A stretch of DNA of 64,000 nt from Dermatophagoides farinae (Eukaryota > Arthropoda > Arachnida > Sarcoptiformes > Pyroglyphidae): the NCBI RefSeq assembly GCF_024713945.1, contig NC_134679.1, positions 3,229,001 through 3,293,000 of the forward strand, written 5' to 3'. A model generated the notes under the pieces. That model ran no database searches and was not told the origin of the DNA. It saw only the letters and a list, made by a program, of their open reading frames with translations. The position numbers and the translations under genes are program-made. Positions 46,713 through 60,685 of this stretch are shown here, in pieces. Within the stretch, counting starts at the first letter, position 1; the number at the start of each line of letters is the position of its first letter.

Positions 46713-49700
46713 TCAATTCAATTTTCGATCACAAAAAAATGCATGTAACAAAAAAATTCATGGAGGAAATGTGAACATAGGGAAAGTTTTTAAGTATATT
46801 TTGTCGGCTATAGCATACGTATTCGGGTTTTTCATTTTATCATCCAATATACATCCACATGACAATTATCAATTATCATTTACGCTTGATCATGCGTACA
46901 TGGATTTCTCGTTATGAAATTATTCATTGTTGTTTTTTTTCGTAAAATTTTCATTATATCATTAGTTTGACGTATATGATGTTCTCTATTAAATAGTCGT
47001 TTTTTTTGTCTGATTTTATCAATTCAATTATTCATATTGTGATTGATATTTTTTTTCCTTTTTGTTTTCCTCATATTCTTTGTTTGTTCACACAATAAAA
47101 TGACGTATTTTGTTTTATCGTTATGTAAACTTATTTCCCCGTATGGCCAATGGCCCGAATGAATGAAGAAAGACGAACTTATTAATTTCCTTTTCGCATT
47201 TTTTAACCGGATATTTTTTTTAAAAATAGTGAGAATCCGGTAAAAAAATTTCTGGTCACATATTGGCGCCATCTGTGACAGAACATTTGAATTTTTAAAG
47301 AAAATATCAATTTTTCTTCGAAAGAATATGTTTTTTTTTTGTTGAAGAAGATTCGAATCGAAGAATTTTTTGTTTATATCAACAATGACAGATGACGCTA
47401 TGATTTTGTTTTTAATTTTTCATCCAATCCAATAAAATTCCACGATAATGATGATCATTATTATTATAGAAAAATAGAACGGTTGATTGAATATGCTTTA
47501 TCCCCGGAAACAAATCATGATGATTTTTTTTTTTTTTTTTTTGATTCCACAACGAATAATAAATCTTTTTGATACATCTTCATCTGGTTTTCATGCATAA
47601 AAAAAATCCTAGAATCAAATAGAAAATTTTATTTGCCATTCAAATTAATGATTGTATAAATTTTCCAACTATTAGAATATTCTAGAAGATTTCACCATCT
47701 TATAAAAACATACGACATCGATTCTTCATTCGATATCGTTTATATCCTTGGGAGATAAATATTTCTTTTTTTTTGTTTGTTCCATTATGTTGTCTTGTTT
47801 GTGTATTGGGACGATTGAAAATGGAAAATTGATTGATTTTCAAATCGAAATTTTTGTTTCATTTCTCTACACTGTAAGAACGGTAAATCAATTGAATCCA
47901 GACACAACAACAAAAAAAAATTCGGCAAATGTTTTGAATTTTTTTTTTGCTTTTTTTTCAAAAATTTTATTCTTAACGTTTACCAATGATGATGACAATG
48001 ATCATCATCATCATCATCATCAATGGCAGTAATGGCCATGATGGTTGTGATGGGCGATGATTTAATCGAAACCAACGAAAGAAAAAAAAATGCGAAATGA
48101 TGTACCAAATGATAATGATGATCATGACGATGGCGATGGCGATGATGGTAGCCATATTGTGTCAGAATAGCTGAACTAGAATAAAAAAAGAATTTTATTT
48201 TATTTTTTTTTTTCATTTTCACTCGCCAACATTAACACAGCCCCTAAACATCAAAAAAAAGTCATTATTATCATCATCATTTTATACAAAACGGATTCCA
48301 TAGGATGAAATGAAATTTGTATCTATGCTTCACAGGAACATGCATTCTACACAACAACATCTGTATCAGTGTGTGTGTGTGCATATTTTCAATTTAGTGA
48401 CAGAATTCTATTGGTTTAGATTATTTTTTCAATGATAAACTGAACCAACAAAAAAAAACACCACTAAAATTAGTCGACAGAAGCTCATCATCCTATAAAG
48501 AGAAAAAGAATGAGAATAAGAGAAAATCAAAATAATAATAATAAAATGGTAAAAATAAAAATAAAAATTTCCTGTCGATGGCGATAACTTTTTCATTTTT
48601 TATTCTTTACATTTGTACTTTTTACCAGAGCCTTGCGTGAATAGAGAATCGAAATGAAAATTTAAAAACCTAAAAAAAAAGGAAATTACGTACACACACA
48701 CAAACACATTGATGATAATGTTATTTGTAATGATCACCGAAAACCAAGATGAAAGAAATGAAAATCAAAATTAAAACCAGATTGAAATCCTTCATTTCAT
48801 TCTTTGGCATCATCAACAATAACAGTAATAATAAACATCCAACACTTCTCTGGCCCATGGTTGTGAACAGATTTTTTTTCTCACCAGATTTCTATTTGAG
48901 AAGTACTTGGGAATTCTTAATGTATGGTATAGTTTAAATATTCATCCATTAAAAACCTTCGATTACAAATGAATAGAGACCTTATAATCAAAGATAAAAT
49001 TAACCAATGGAAAAAATGCTTTCACTGATAATTTACGATCATCGGCTATTCGAATGTATATATTGTTGGCTATAGGAATCGGGATACAATTATTCTTTCG
49101 ATCATCATATGTGTATCATTATATCATGAAACTATGAGAAGAATGGAAGTGGTGATTTGTGTGTGGGGGGGTTGCAACAAACTAAAACTATTGTAGATAA
49201 ACGTTTCAATATCTATCTATCTATGTTAGACCCTTTCTTTAGTTTCGTATGTCGTAAAATAAATAATTTATTCAAACAAACAAATACACTAGAACATACA
49301 TAAGAATTTGAGAAATAAGATACTATTCTATACTGTTCAAACCATCATCATCATCATCATCATCATTTAAGACGACCCGTGTTTGTTTGTTTGTTTGTTT
49401 GTTCGTCATTCATTCATTCATTCATTCATTCGTTAGAAATACTTTTATTCTTTCTGTTATCATTATTATTCTGTTTTTACAACAACGACATTCATTTTCG
49501 ATCTATTCGCTATCGTCATCATTCTTATGAAACTTTGAACGTGGACCATACCATAGACAGATGGATAGATAGATGTGATGAACATTTACAATCAACGACT
49601 AACCAACCAACATCTATCCGACAAAACGACCGACCCAAAAATGTCTTGACAAACATTGTAAACATACAAATTGTATATATATATAAAAAACGAAGATACA

Positions 49701-50344
49701 AATAAGTAGAAAAATAAAAAAAAAATTTCTCAACAACGACAATGACGATGACAACGACGATGACGAAAAAGACGAAGACCAAAGTAAAAAAAAAAGAAAG
49801 AATGAAAGATACATTAGTTTCTTTTTTTTTTTGCAAATATTCGATTCTTATTTTTTTGTGTTTATAAAACGAACACAAAACCAAACTGATATTTATTAGT
49901 GGCAGAGAGAACGAAATCATCAGAATAGATTTCATTTTATTTTGATCCCAACTGGGTTAAGGGTTTTTGTTTTGTATGATTATAATCAAATTGACCAAAT
50001 TTAGTAAATTGAAATTAATTAATATAATCGATACATGTAATATATAATGAGAATGAGAATAAAATGAGAATTCGAATGTGAGGTATATACAACAAACATT
50101 TCTATAATGAATCAAATTGATGGACAAAGACATATTATTAAGTGGAAAAACAAATTATCTTTGTTTGTTTGTTGTTGTTGTTGTTGTTTTATCAACTAAA
50201 ATTACATTTGTAAATCGAAATTGAAATAAGAGAGAACCAGACCTTATCTTGTCCAAAAATTACAATTGTTTGTCAGCAAAATAAAAATCTTGATGTCATG
50301 ATGATGATGATGAGAACGTTGTTGATATTATGATAATGATGACT

Positions 50345-50370
50345 ATCATCATGTTCATGAACATGATGAT
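50345..50370. repeat. 26-bp perfect palindrome
   Basis: A perfect inverted repeat with no spacer centred on GTTCATGAAC and extended by ATCATCAT/ATGATGAT arms. It lies inside a GAT/ATC-rich stretch, so the outer arms may be chance, but the central 12 bp are not part of the microsatellite. Confidence 0.8.
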
Positions 50371-50659
50371 GATCAGGACTCATCGTTTTTTTTCATCATT
50401 ATCATCATCATCATCATCTTTATTCTTGTTGTTCTTATTTAGTCCATTTTGTCCAAATTCTTTATTTCTATTTGTTTATTTTGATGTTTGCATTAGAATC
50501 AATGACAAAAATGAGAATAATCGTATTATCCAATAAGAGCAAAAAAAAAAAGAAAGAATATTCCAGTCGGTTAGATTCTAGTGAATCAATAAATGTAATG
50601 CATAATGATGTTGATGTTGATGATGATGATGATCCTGATGATGGGACCGATATGATAAT

Positions 50660-50664
<5 letters not shown>

Positions 50665-50692
<28 letters not shown>
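50665..50692. repeat. (AC)14 microsatellite
   Basis: A perfect AC run of 28 bp in the gene desert. Confidence 0.95.
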
Positions 50693-52357
50693 GAATCATT
50701 GAATGATATCGATAAATTCAGCCACAGCTAAGTAAACATTCGATATTGGTAAACTCCCTCTATGTTTTTATACATAATATCCTTACTACCATCATCGTAT
50801 TATCGAATCCATGATAGATTCATAGCCCTGGTAAAAAGAAAAATTGGGTACTCAAAGTTTGTCGTATCATCATTGTAATAATAAAATTATTTTGCGTTAA
50901 CTAAAAACAAACCTAGCTGAAAAAAACGAGGAGAAAGAGGATGGAAGACAACGAAAAAGAACGTTAATTGAATTCAAATTGTGTGTATGTGTACAATGTA
51001 AAGAATGATACCCGAAAAAATACAGATACCAGAAAAGATGAAAAAAAACAAGCAAGTAAACAAACAAGCACAAGTTTTGTTTTATTTTGTTTTGTTCGAC
51101 TATGACACATCAACACAGTTGGATACTTATTTCGCCTGAAAAAAAAATTCTTTGCCTGATTCGATTCAATTTGATCTAGTCGATATAAACCGATCCACCA
51201 TTGAACCCGAATCGACACATATATCTACAGACACACACACAACAGGAGCCAATGATGGTAATCAATCAAAATGGCAACTAAGTAACTTAAGTAAATGATC
51301 CAAAATGTCTACGCAAAATGACAGAACAATGAACTATTTTCACTCGAACAATTACTTGATAGTTATTTATTTTTATTGGTCAAATTCTTTTTTTAAAAAT
51401 CATTTAATCCAGTTCGGATGCGTCAAAGGTCAATATATGAACTTTTCATTTGTTTTTGTTTATTAATAGCAATAGCTGCAGAAAACAGGTCAACATATCA
51501 TATAGTTTCATTGATGGTACCCAGTGGATACATTCATTCATTCATTTATCTAATCTAATCTAATCTAACAACAAATAAAATGAATTCAACCCACACGGAA
51601 TACAAGTTTATCATTTGGAACATCAGCAACTTTCAATTTGCCTCATTGTGTTTTTTCTGACCATATTACACACACACACTTTGTTATCAAAAAAAAAAAA
51701 AAGAAAAATTGAAAACAATTTAACAATGTCAACAACTTCGTTTACAATTCTAATTTCGATGAAAAAAAAAATTTTTTTTTCTTTGACAGAAAACGAACGG
51801 AAACAAAAAAACAAAAAATGCTTTAATTTTGGCTTAGTTCTTTTTTTTCGTATTTGGTGGTGGGTAAAGGGAAGGCAATGCAATAAGCGAATGCTATTAC
51901 CGAATTCTTGTAAGTCAAACAAACAAACAAACAAACAAAAAAAATTTAAATTTTAAAATTTTCGATCGACAAATACAGATGAAGAACAAGAAGAAACGAA
52001 ACAAAATAAAACGTAACAAGAAAATGGAAAAAAAATTGAAAAATTCCTGCTTTTTCAGGCTACAGTTTTTTTGTCTTTTCCCAATCTTATGATTTCCCTT
52101 TCCTATTGGCTTTTATTTGGTAGCGGGGGTGGACAATTTTTTTTCTTTTTTTGACGATCACTCGATGAACCAGCAACAAATTCTTGATGGCTGTCTATAT
52201 GACTGGTTGGTTCGATTTTTGCAATTTTGTTTTTTTTATTCCTGTTGGACTTTTTATATTCGCTTTTGATTATATTATTACAATGTCTGTGTGTGTGTGT
52301 GTGTTTGTACGAAAAATTTTCAAAAAGTCACATCTGGTTGCTGCTTCGTTCCAGAGG

Positions 52358-52360
<3 letters not shown>

Positions 52361-52398
<38 letters not shown>
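52361..52398. repeat. (CA)19 microsatellite
   Basis: A perfect CA run of 38 bp, the longest dinucleotide repeat in the window. It creates several overlapping false open frames on both strands. Confidence 0.95.
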
Positions 52399-52403
<5 letters not shown>

Positions 52404-55400
52404 GCACACCGTTTTGGTACATTTGCTTGATTTGTTTCGAATTGTTGTTGTTGTTGTTGTTGCTGTCGGGGTTTTTTCTGGTATTTTGGGCAAATGAGAA
52501 TTTGAATGCCAAATTCAACATTTACAAGTTTAGAAATCACTGAACGATTTTTTTTTCTCCTTTCGGTTGCATTCCCTTCTTGAATCTAAAACGTGTGTGG
52601 GAAAAAAAACATCAAACACAAAATGATGAGAATGAGATGAGAATAAAATTTAATAATAATCAATGTTAGTCAAATTGAACCAGCACCAAATACCGTCGAC
52701 CAAATAACATTTCCAAAACCAAAAATAAAAAAAAGAGAGACAGATTCGTCAAATACGTTGTAGACGTTGGTTTCCTGTTTGGGCGTATCACTATTTCACT
52801 ATAACTTTCAATGATTGCATTTTGATAATATTCATCATTTAATCAATTTTCATTTTCAACATTTTCGATATTTGTGTAATATGTCCAAATATGTGTGATC
52901 AGGAAAAATTTTCTTTTTTTGTCACTATTCATGAATTTCACATTATATTTTCCATATAATAACTATTTGAAATATTTAATTATAAAAATTGAAACGATAT
53001 TTCTTTTGATGATTTGAATTTCAATATAAATCCAATGTGACAATGTTTCAATCAGATGGATGATGATTGGATGGACTAGAGAAAAATTTGGATTCAAAAT
53101 GGAATCGATTCTTATTTGCAATTATGTTTGTGTTTGTGTGTGTTTGTGTTTGTGTGTTTGTGTGTCATATTATAAATGAAATCAACCACAGAAAAATGAC
53201 ATTATTGTTATTATTTTCATCATTATTATTGGATCGAATATGAATGAATGAATGAATGCTCATGGCTCAGTCAGTAATTTTTTTTCAATTTCATCAAAAA
53301 AAAATATCGATAAGAAAGGAATTTTTTCTGCCCTAGATAAATATTCCATTTGTCTAACACGTCTTCATTGTATTGAATTGAATTGTATATATTTTTGAAA
53401 CAAATGAAAAATAAAGGAAAATTTGTTAGTAACATCTGAGCCAAGAAAAACAATGACTATGATGATGATCATCGATGATGATTATGATGACGACAACAAC
53501 TTTGTATAACATTACCATCATCATCATCGTCATTGATATATCAGTCACAAGCATCACAATCATTCACTCGAAAGAATGAACAAACGAATTCGTATAAATA
53601 TGAAGTTTGTGAATCACAAAAATATTTGAAATGGATAAAGAAAAAGAAAAAGGAAAAGAATAAGAGAATCAAACGATACATAGAACAAATGAAACGTTTT
53701 TTGTTCTCGCTCTTCTTATTCTCACACATATAAAAAGATATACAAATAAGAAGATGGAAAACAAACTAGAAAAGAAAGAAAAAAAAATGATGCCGCAAAT
53801 TGTAACGGCTGGTGGTTGGCCTATTTCAAACTGAAACTTGACTATATATATTCAATTCTATTCGATATCCGGAATAGATAGATGAATGGATAGTATCCGC
53901 TTCATTTCATTCGATCGTAGACATAGAAATCGTTTTTTTTCTCGTTTTTATCAAGAAAAAAAATTTTTTGAAAATTCTCAATCTCTCTTCTATATAAACG
54001 AACAATTTTGGTAGTCCAAAAATTGAAAATCAAAAATCAAAACTAAAAAAAAACAGAATCCAAATCATCTTGATAATAATAGTAATAATAAGATATTGAA
54101 AATATGTTGATTTTGATAAATAAGAATTCATGTTGAAAAGAATGAAAATGAGATAGGCAGCAGCTGTTTTTTTTTCCAGCCAAAACATATGAACATGTCC
54201 ATTTTCATAAGAAAAGAAACAACAATAATAGTGTATATGAAGAATTGTATCTATTCAGGTTATACGTGTTTATACAAATATCATTAGCTTTATGGGCACA
54301 AATATACAGAGGAAAAAAAATACATCATTGGGAAGAATTGTTAAATTTGAAAATTTTGATACTGATTAAAATAAATTGTTCATCAATGGAAAAACATTGT
54401 TTCATCTGAAAAATATATTGTTACAAACAGAACGAACAAATATCAGGATATTGATTCAGAGCATAATTTGTTGTAAACATAATTAGTCTTCAGAATGCCT
54501 TTGAGAATTTGTTTTCATGATTTTTTGTTTGTTTGTTTGTTTGTCATGTCACATAAGAATGACACACACACACACACACATGATCCATTTGATCCAACCA
54601 AAGAAAATTGTCAATCAATGCCTGGCTGGTCAACGAAATGAAAAGAAAAATTCTTAGAATATTCACACATTCTTGGACATTGAAGAAGATTTAGCATTCT
54701 TTCTTTATTTTTATTGCCATCAAGATATTATTCTAAACACACACACACATACACACACTCACATTCACATAAACAGAATATGTCAAGATTGAAAGTTAAA
54801 CTAAGTGATTCTAGACACACACACACACACACACACAAACAGACAAGAACCCAGATGTAAACCGTTTGTAAATTGTTACCAACGTAACTTTTTTTTCAAA
54901 CAATATATATCGCTACATTTTTAAGCAACATCAATATCAAAATTGTAACGACAACAAAGATGACAACCAAGAACAAAAATTTGAGCACGTGACCAGAATG
55001 GCAAAAGTTATGGAATTCAAAATTTTCTCATACTAAATATATGACACGGTGTCTATATGTTGTATATAAATGAGTGTAATATGTTATGGTGTGGACATTT
55101 TCAAAATGAGGATAATCTTTTCCCTTTCATGCAATGCTCTCTTATCATCGTCAATGATCTTTTTGTTTTTCTTGGAAAAAAAAAATTTCCCCTTCAACAT
55201 TTATTAGTAGCCATTCATTTATTCATTCAAGGAAAATAATAATTATACGAATGTATTGTAATCATCTATTACAAAAAAAAATTCTATTTCTATAGTATGA
55301 ATGAGTAAAAATAATCGTTTTTTATGAGTAAAACACAAAATGAAATAATAAAAATTGAATGAATGATCCGAAAATAAATTTCAAAGCAAACAACAACAAC

Positions 55401-58400
55401 AACGACAAAATTTCTATAGGTATGATGATGACAATTTTCTTCACAATCATTATATATGATGATTATGATTTCTTTCCATACCTAATCGGTAATCACGCCA
55501 ACGAATACCAAGAATGCAATAATTTAATACATACTTATGTATTATTTCGGAACTCATCTGGCTTTATAATTCCGAAACATTCGTTGATTTTATATATATA
55601 TATTTTTCTAAGAAAAAAATCCGAAATTACTACATTTGATTTGTGTGTCAATTTTGTTGTTTTGCCATTTCTTTTTTTTTTGTCTTTTGCATAAATGTCT
55701 ATTTCATTCAAATAAATAAACTGGACGCTTTATGACATTTTCAAAGATGCTGAAGCACAAGAATTAATTTAAAACATTGTATCTTGTTGTCATAAGGGAA
55801 AAGAGTCAATCAACAACAACAAAAAAGAATTGAATCATCATCATCATCATTTGCATATTGTGAAATGTACGATTTAGTGAAAAAAAATCATGAATTGCAT
55901 ACATCCACCAACAATGACGAATCTTGATGATTACGGTGAATTTTTCTTCTTTTTTTCATTTTCATTTACTTCATCACTTTTCATTTCTTTCATTGTGTAA
56001 AATATCCATACTATTCATACCAAAGCTGAGGTTTCCTGTTAGGAAACCGTTTCTGATTATATTTTGAATGAGATGAATTTTGATTGAAAAAAAATCAACA
56101 AAAAAAAAGAGAATAAAGAAAAAAAACATGTCCAAACACAAATATATATAAAAAAAGATGAGAAATCAGTAGTGAATCTTGTTTTTTTTTGTTCCTGTGA
56201 ATGTATCGGTTTTTTTTTCTACAAATCGAAAATCGAATCGGATATGTAATATCCGACCATGATGATGACTAGGATGATGATGATGATGATGATGATGACA
56301 ACAATTGTCAACATTCACAAGTATCGACAATATGAAAATAGAAAAACGAATCAAATCAAATCAAATCATGCGAATGTTGCTATTGTATATGGAAAACGAA
56401 ATGATAAAAAAAAGGGAGGATAAAAAACGTACAAATTGATTTGAATGAAAGAGAGAGAGAGAGAAAAAAAATGAGAATCCATATGAGAAGCCTATAGGCG
56501 AATATTGAATTGTGAATTGAATTTTCATTTTTTACATTCTGTTCTATTTTTTTTTCATTGTGTTGAAAACAAATAATAAAAAAACAGATTGAAAAAACCA
56601 AACAAATATTCAGAATTCCTGTTCATTGAAGAAAACAACAAAAAAATTTACAACACGAAATAAAAGGTTTTTTTGTGGATTGTTTGTGTGTGTGTATGTG
56701 CGAGAATCTAATGAATATTAACTTTATTAGAAGAAAAACAATTTCATAATCATTGATGAATACCGTAATAGTACAAGCAATGCGGAAATTTGAACTTGCA
56801 CGTTTTCAAATAAATAAATAAATAACGGAAACGAGGGTCACAAAATTGGTAAAAAAAAATTAACAATTGAATTTTTTTCATTGGAATCATCAGAATCAGA
56901 AGCCGAAAAAAAAATGAAAGGCCATGTCTATGAAATGTCAAATACAAAGAAAAAACAACAACAACAACAACAAGGGTTTCTACATGGAACAATGTGTAAA
57001 ATATTTGAAAAAAAAATTTTTTTACTGACAAGAAAACGGGCGTCATGCCGGGCGTCCGGGTACTATTTTTTTTAACACACACACACACACACACTGTCAC
57101 TTCGTATTATTGTAGATGTGTGTGTGTGTTTTCATTTCATTAAATGATAATTTAGTGACATTGGATCTATAACACCACCACAAAAATAATTTTTTTCCCT
57201 TGTTTGATTTTTTTTTCATTCTTTTTCGAGATCCACAATACAGGGAAAAAGACAAGAGCGAAACGAATAAAAAAAAAAAATCAAAGCCAATATCAATCCA
57301 AATAGTGAAAGCGAGGGAAAAAAAAGAAAAATCAAAACAGCTATCGGATCGTATCGATCGCACGACACAATAACAACAATAACTGTCGTATATATAACCA
57401 AAGCAGAAAAAAAGACAAAATTGAAAAATAATCGTTTGCCATAATTTGATCCATATATCGAATATCACACACACACACACCAACATAGTAGACATGTATT
57501 TCGCGTGGACATATTGTAACAATGTCCACGCGATCCCATTGTAACCAAACGATATGTGATAGTTTATCATCACGCCAAAATACGTAGTATATCATATGTT
57601 TCAGATATTAAACAGAATATATATGCCGCCTATGTTTATGTTTTTTATTTATTACTATTTTAGACCTTGATCTAATCATTGGATCGTCTTTTATATTTTT
57701 CTTTTTAATTTTATTAGATCAAAATATTATCAATCTTTTAAGAGAGAGGGAGAGAGAGAGATTCACTGACATTTTTACCTTGGATTTTTCAATAAATCGA
57801 TCTATCTATTTTGGAAAAAAAGAGGAAGAAGAAAACCAAAAAAAAAAAAACAAGCAAACGATGGCAGTTTAACAACACCAAAAAAAAACGGCATTAAATT
57901 TGTGTATATATATGGATGATGGTCAATTCTGTTGGCATGGTATAGTGTGTGGTTAAATTCAATTGAATTTTCATCTAACTGAAAATAAAGATTGTATATA
58001 AATATAAAAAAAAACACAAGCCATGACCAACACTAAAGAATCGAAGTGAGCCATGAAAAAATCCAAAAAACCTTAACCATAATAATAATAATAAAAACTC
58101 GACTAGATCACGCAATCAAATTTTTTTTTATTTTGGTAATTTTTTTCTTCTCTTCTTCATTTTTTTTCGTGGTTACATTATTTCTGCTATAACAAGAGAG
58201 TTAACCAGAAAAAAGAGATTATTATTATTATCACACAAAACCAGAATGTAGAATCTTGGTTATAATCGCCATGTAAACACTGAATATATAAAATATATAT
58301 ATATTAAACCAAAAAAAACTATAGTGAGAAAATTTTCAGGTTCAAAATAGATTGATTTGATATAATAGATACACACGTTTTTTTTGGATGAATTCTGTTA

Positions 58401-60395
58401 TGGTCTATATGTTTTGCATTGGATACCTATACCGTATGAGATTAAGATTTTGAAAAAAAAGTAATAAAACGAGAAAAAGAAAATTATTGATGAAAAACGA
58501 ACATTGAACAAACATATTATGGTGTCAAGGCAAAAGAAAAAAAAATCAATACATTCATCTAATCTGAATGATAAGAATTTGCACTAAGAAAAAAAAACAG
58601 GAGAATATATCGTTGGTTAAGGTGTTGTGTACATGTGTGTGTATCATTTGTGTCAATCACTGGGCCAACAGAATGAATTTTATGTTCAGGAAAATAATAA
58701 AAAAATTTTCTGGTGTATTGTAAACCATCTAGTACCCAATAACTAACCAAAATGCTGCTAGATTTTGGTTAAACCACGCCGACAATTTTCATCCGATAGT
58801 CCGGTTCTAAAGACGAAAATAATTTTTTTTTTTTGCTAGTGGTGTTGTTGTGTTGAAGCTCAAACGAATCACGCAGTGTATTTGAACATACATGGATATT
58901 GGATCGCGCCGTCACAATGTTTCGAAATACCCGGTCTTTTTTTCTGAAGTTTCAGTTTCGTTTACTTCATTCATTCATTTTTGTTGTTATTGTTATTGAT
59001 GTTGGCACTATTTAGGTTTATTGGCGCCTAACATGAAATGGAAAATAAATTCGTTTGGCATATTGAACGTTCAGTTTATGTTTGGAACATGAATTATGAT
59101 GATATCGTTTGCGTCTTTCATTCGTTTTTCCGTTCACTATCACATTTGATAATATTTTCTTTAGTTTGTTCATTCATGTTATTCAGTGTCAGTGTATTCT
59201 ATGATTAATTTTACCTGCATCATTTTTTTTTTTTTTTTTTTGGTATTCAGAAACAAATTTTCTGTTGTGATGTGTATTTTGTTTGTGTATAAACGGCGAA
59301 TCATATATTCTTTTTTTTCCTTTCATCTATAGATACCAAGGTCTTGTTCATTTTGTGTTATCATAATGATTAGAGCATATATTTTTTTTTGATAAATTGA
59401 ATTCAGCCAAAACACTACCAATTTCATTTGACCTATAGGAAAAAAAAGAGAGAGAGAATATAACTACATCGGTGTGTTGTACCTATGATGATGATGATAT
59501 ATAACTATATTATATTTATATTAGAACTAATAAACTTGTTACGAGAAGCTTGTTATTAAATAAAATGTATACAACATACATTCAAGATATGATGAATAAA
59601 TAATTTTGGCCAATTTATTGCTAGTCGAAAAAGTGCCAATTCTAACAGTTGAATCTTTGGTTGCTATTGACCAGTGGAAAACCAAAATACAGTTGGATTT
59701 GGTGAAATTTCGTCTGTCATTTACGTGTTTGTGTATGTTTGTGTGTACTGAAAACCATTCATCTATTCTCACTCTCTATCTATGTCTATTTTTCATCCAT
59801 TTACATGAAAAAACGTCAGAATTTTTTATTCTCTTTCTCACTTATATTCACTTCGTATGAACGGAAACCAGGTGGTTAAAAATTCCGGTCACATTTGTTT
59901 TTTTTTCACCGCCACCGTTTTGTTGTTATTTTACGTTACGTTTATTATTTCATTAAAACTGAGAGTGTTTTTTTTTGTTTATTCAATAGTTCATCGAAAA
60001 ACAACTCTATCCATCTTTTTTTGTTTTTATTTATATATCCACATATAATATTGAATTGTAAACATATATTCTCACTGGTACATGGTTCTTGTTGTGCACA
60101 TCCATCTACATTTTTTATCATCACATTGAAAAAGAACCTTGAAGAATTTTTTTTTTGTTTTTTTGATAAATTATGCAAAACAAGAATCATCATCATCATT
60201 AACCATCATCAATATCAAACAACAACAATTAATTATAATGAAATTGAAAAATTTTCAACAACAACAACAACAAAGACAACAAGAAAAATGAATAAATTCA
60301 TCTGCTGAATGATGAACGATTGGAATTTTTGTCATTTTCATTTATCATATATATATGAAAACCAAAAAACAACAACCAAACAAGCAAGAAAAAAA

Positions 60396-60510
60396 ATGAT
60401 CAAAAATAATCAAATATATTCAAATGTTTGTAACGAAATACGACAACAACATTATCAAATACATAGAATATTGGCATTATTGATAATATTAGCAACGGTC
60501 ATTGATATTG
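60396..60510 (+). CDS. Candidate signal-peptide exon of Dscam
   Basis: ATG at 60396 opens MIKNNQIYSNVCNEIRQQHY followed by QIHRILALLIILATVIDI and a G|GTAAGA donor, 115 nt ending in phase 1. The charged start, hydrophobic core and donor look like a signal-peptide first exon. It is 2.1 kb upstream of the first Ig exon, whose start needs two bases from the previous exon (phase 2), not one. Either a small exon lies between them, a one-base indel exists, or this exon belongs to something else. The open frame extends upstream to 60309. Confidence 0.4.
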
Positions 60511-60654
60511 GTAAGAGAATTGATGATTGAAAATTACATGATATGATACAAATTTTTTTTTAATCAAAAATTTTGAATAAAATCAAAAATGAAAGGAAAT
60601 AAGACTAGGCAATCGATCACACTCACTATCATATATGACATGACATCCTTATCC

Positions 60655-60685
<31 letters not shown>

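Larger units (their letters stand above)
46713..60395. other. Gene desert upstream of Dscam, simple-repeat rich
   Basis: 13.7 kb without a gene I can support, far longer than any other gap here. Most of it is microsatellite and homopolymer: CA/GT runs (50665, 52361, about 54571, 54734, 54815, 57076, 57461), CAT/GAT runs (about 48001, 49346, 56275), TTTG runs (about 49380, 54525) and GA runs (about 56450, 57741). Open frames are explained by these repeats. More complex islands lie at about 46.8-47.5, 53.8-54.5 and 58.7-59.2 kb. The last has locally richer GC and is a candidate promoter or enhancer of the Dscam gene to the right. Confidence 0.55.

Noticed and set aside
49379-49935. Frames of 66-136 codons on both strands, with runs of F, S, V and H.
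   Set aside because: Explained by TTTG, CATT and GAC/GTC simple repeats; similar frames occur wherever such repeats occur in the desert.
52184-52543. Five overlapping frames around the long CA repeat.
   Set aside because: They are the CA/GT microsatellite read in different frames (TH or CV repeats).
57097-57595. 158-codon minus-strand frame with several TM-like stretches.
   Set aside because: Composition follows T-rich and GT-repeat DNA; two other minus-strand frames overlap it with equal quality and none has a recognisable motif.
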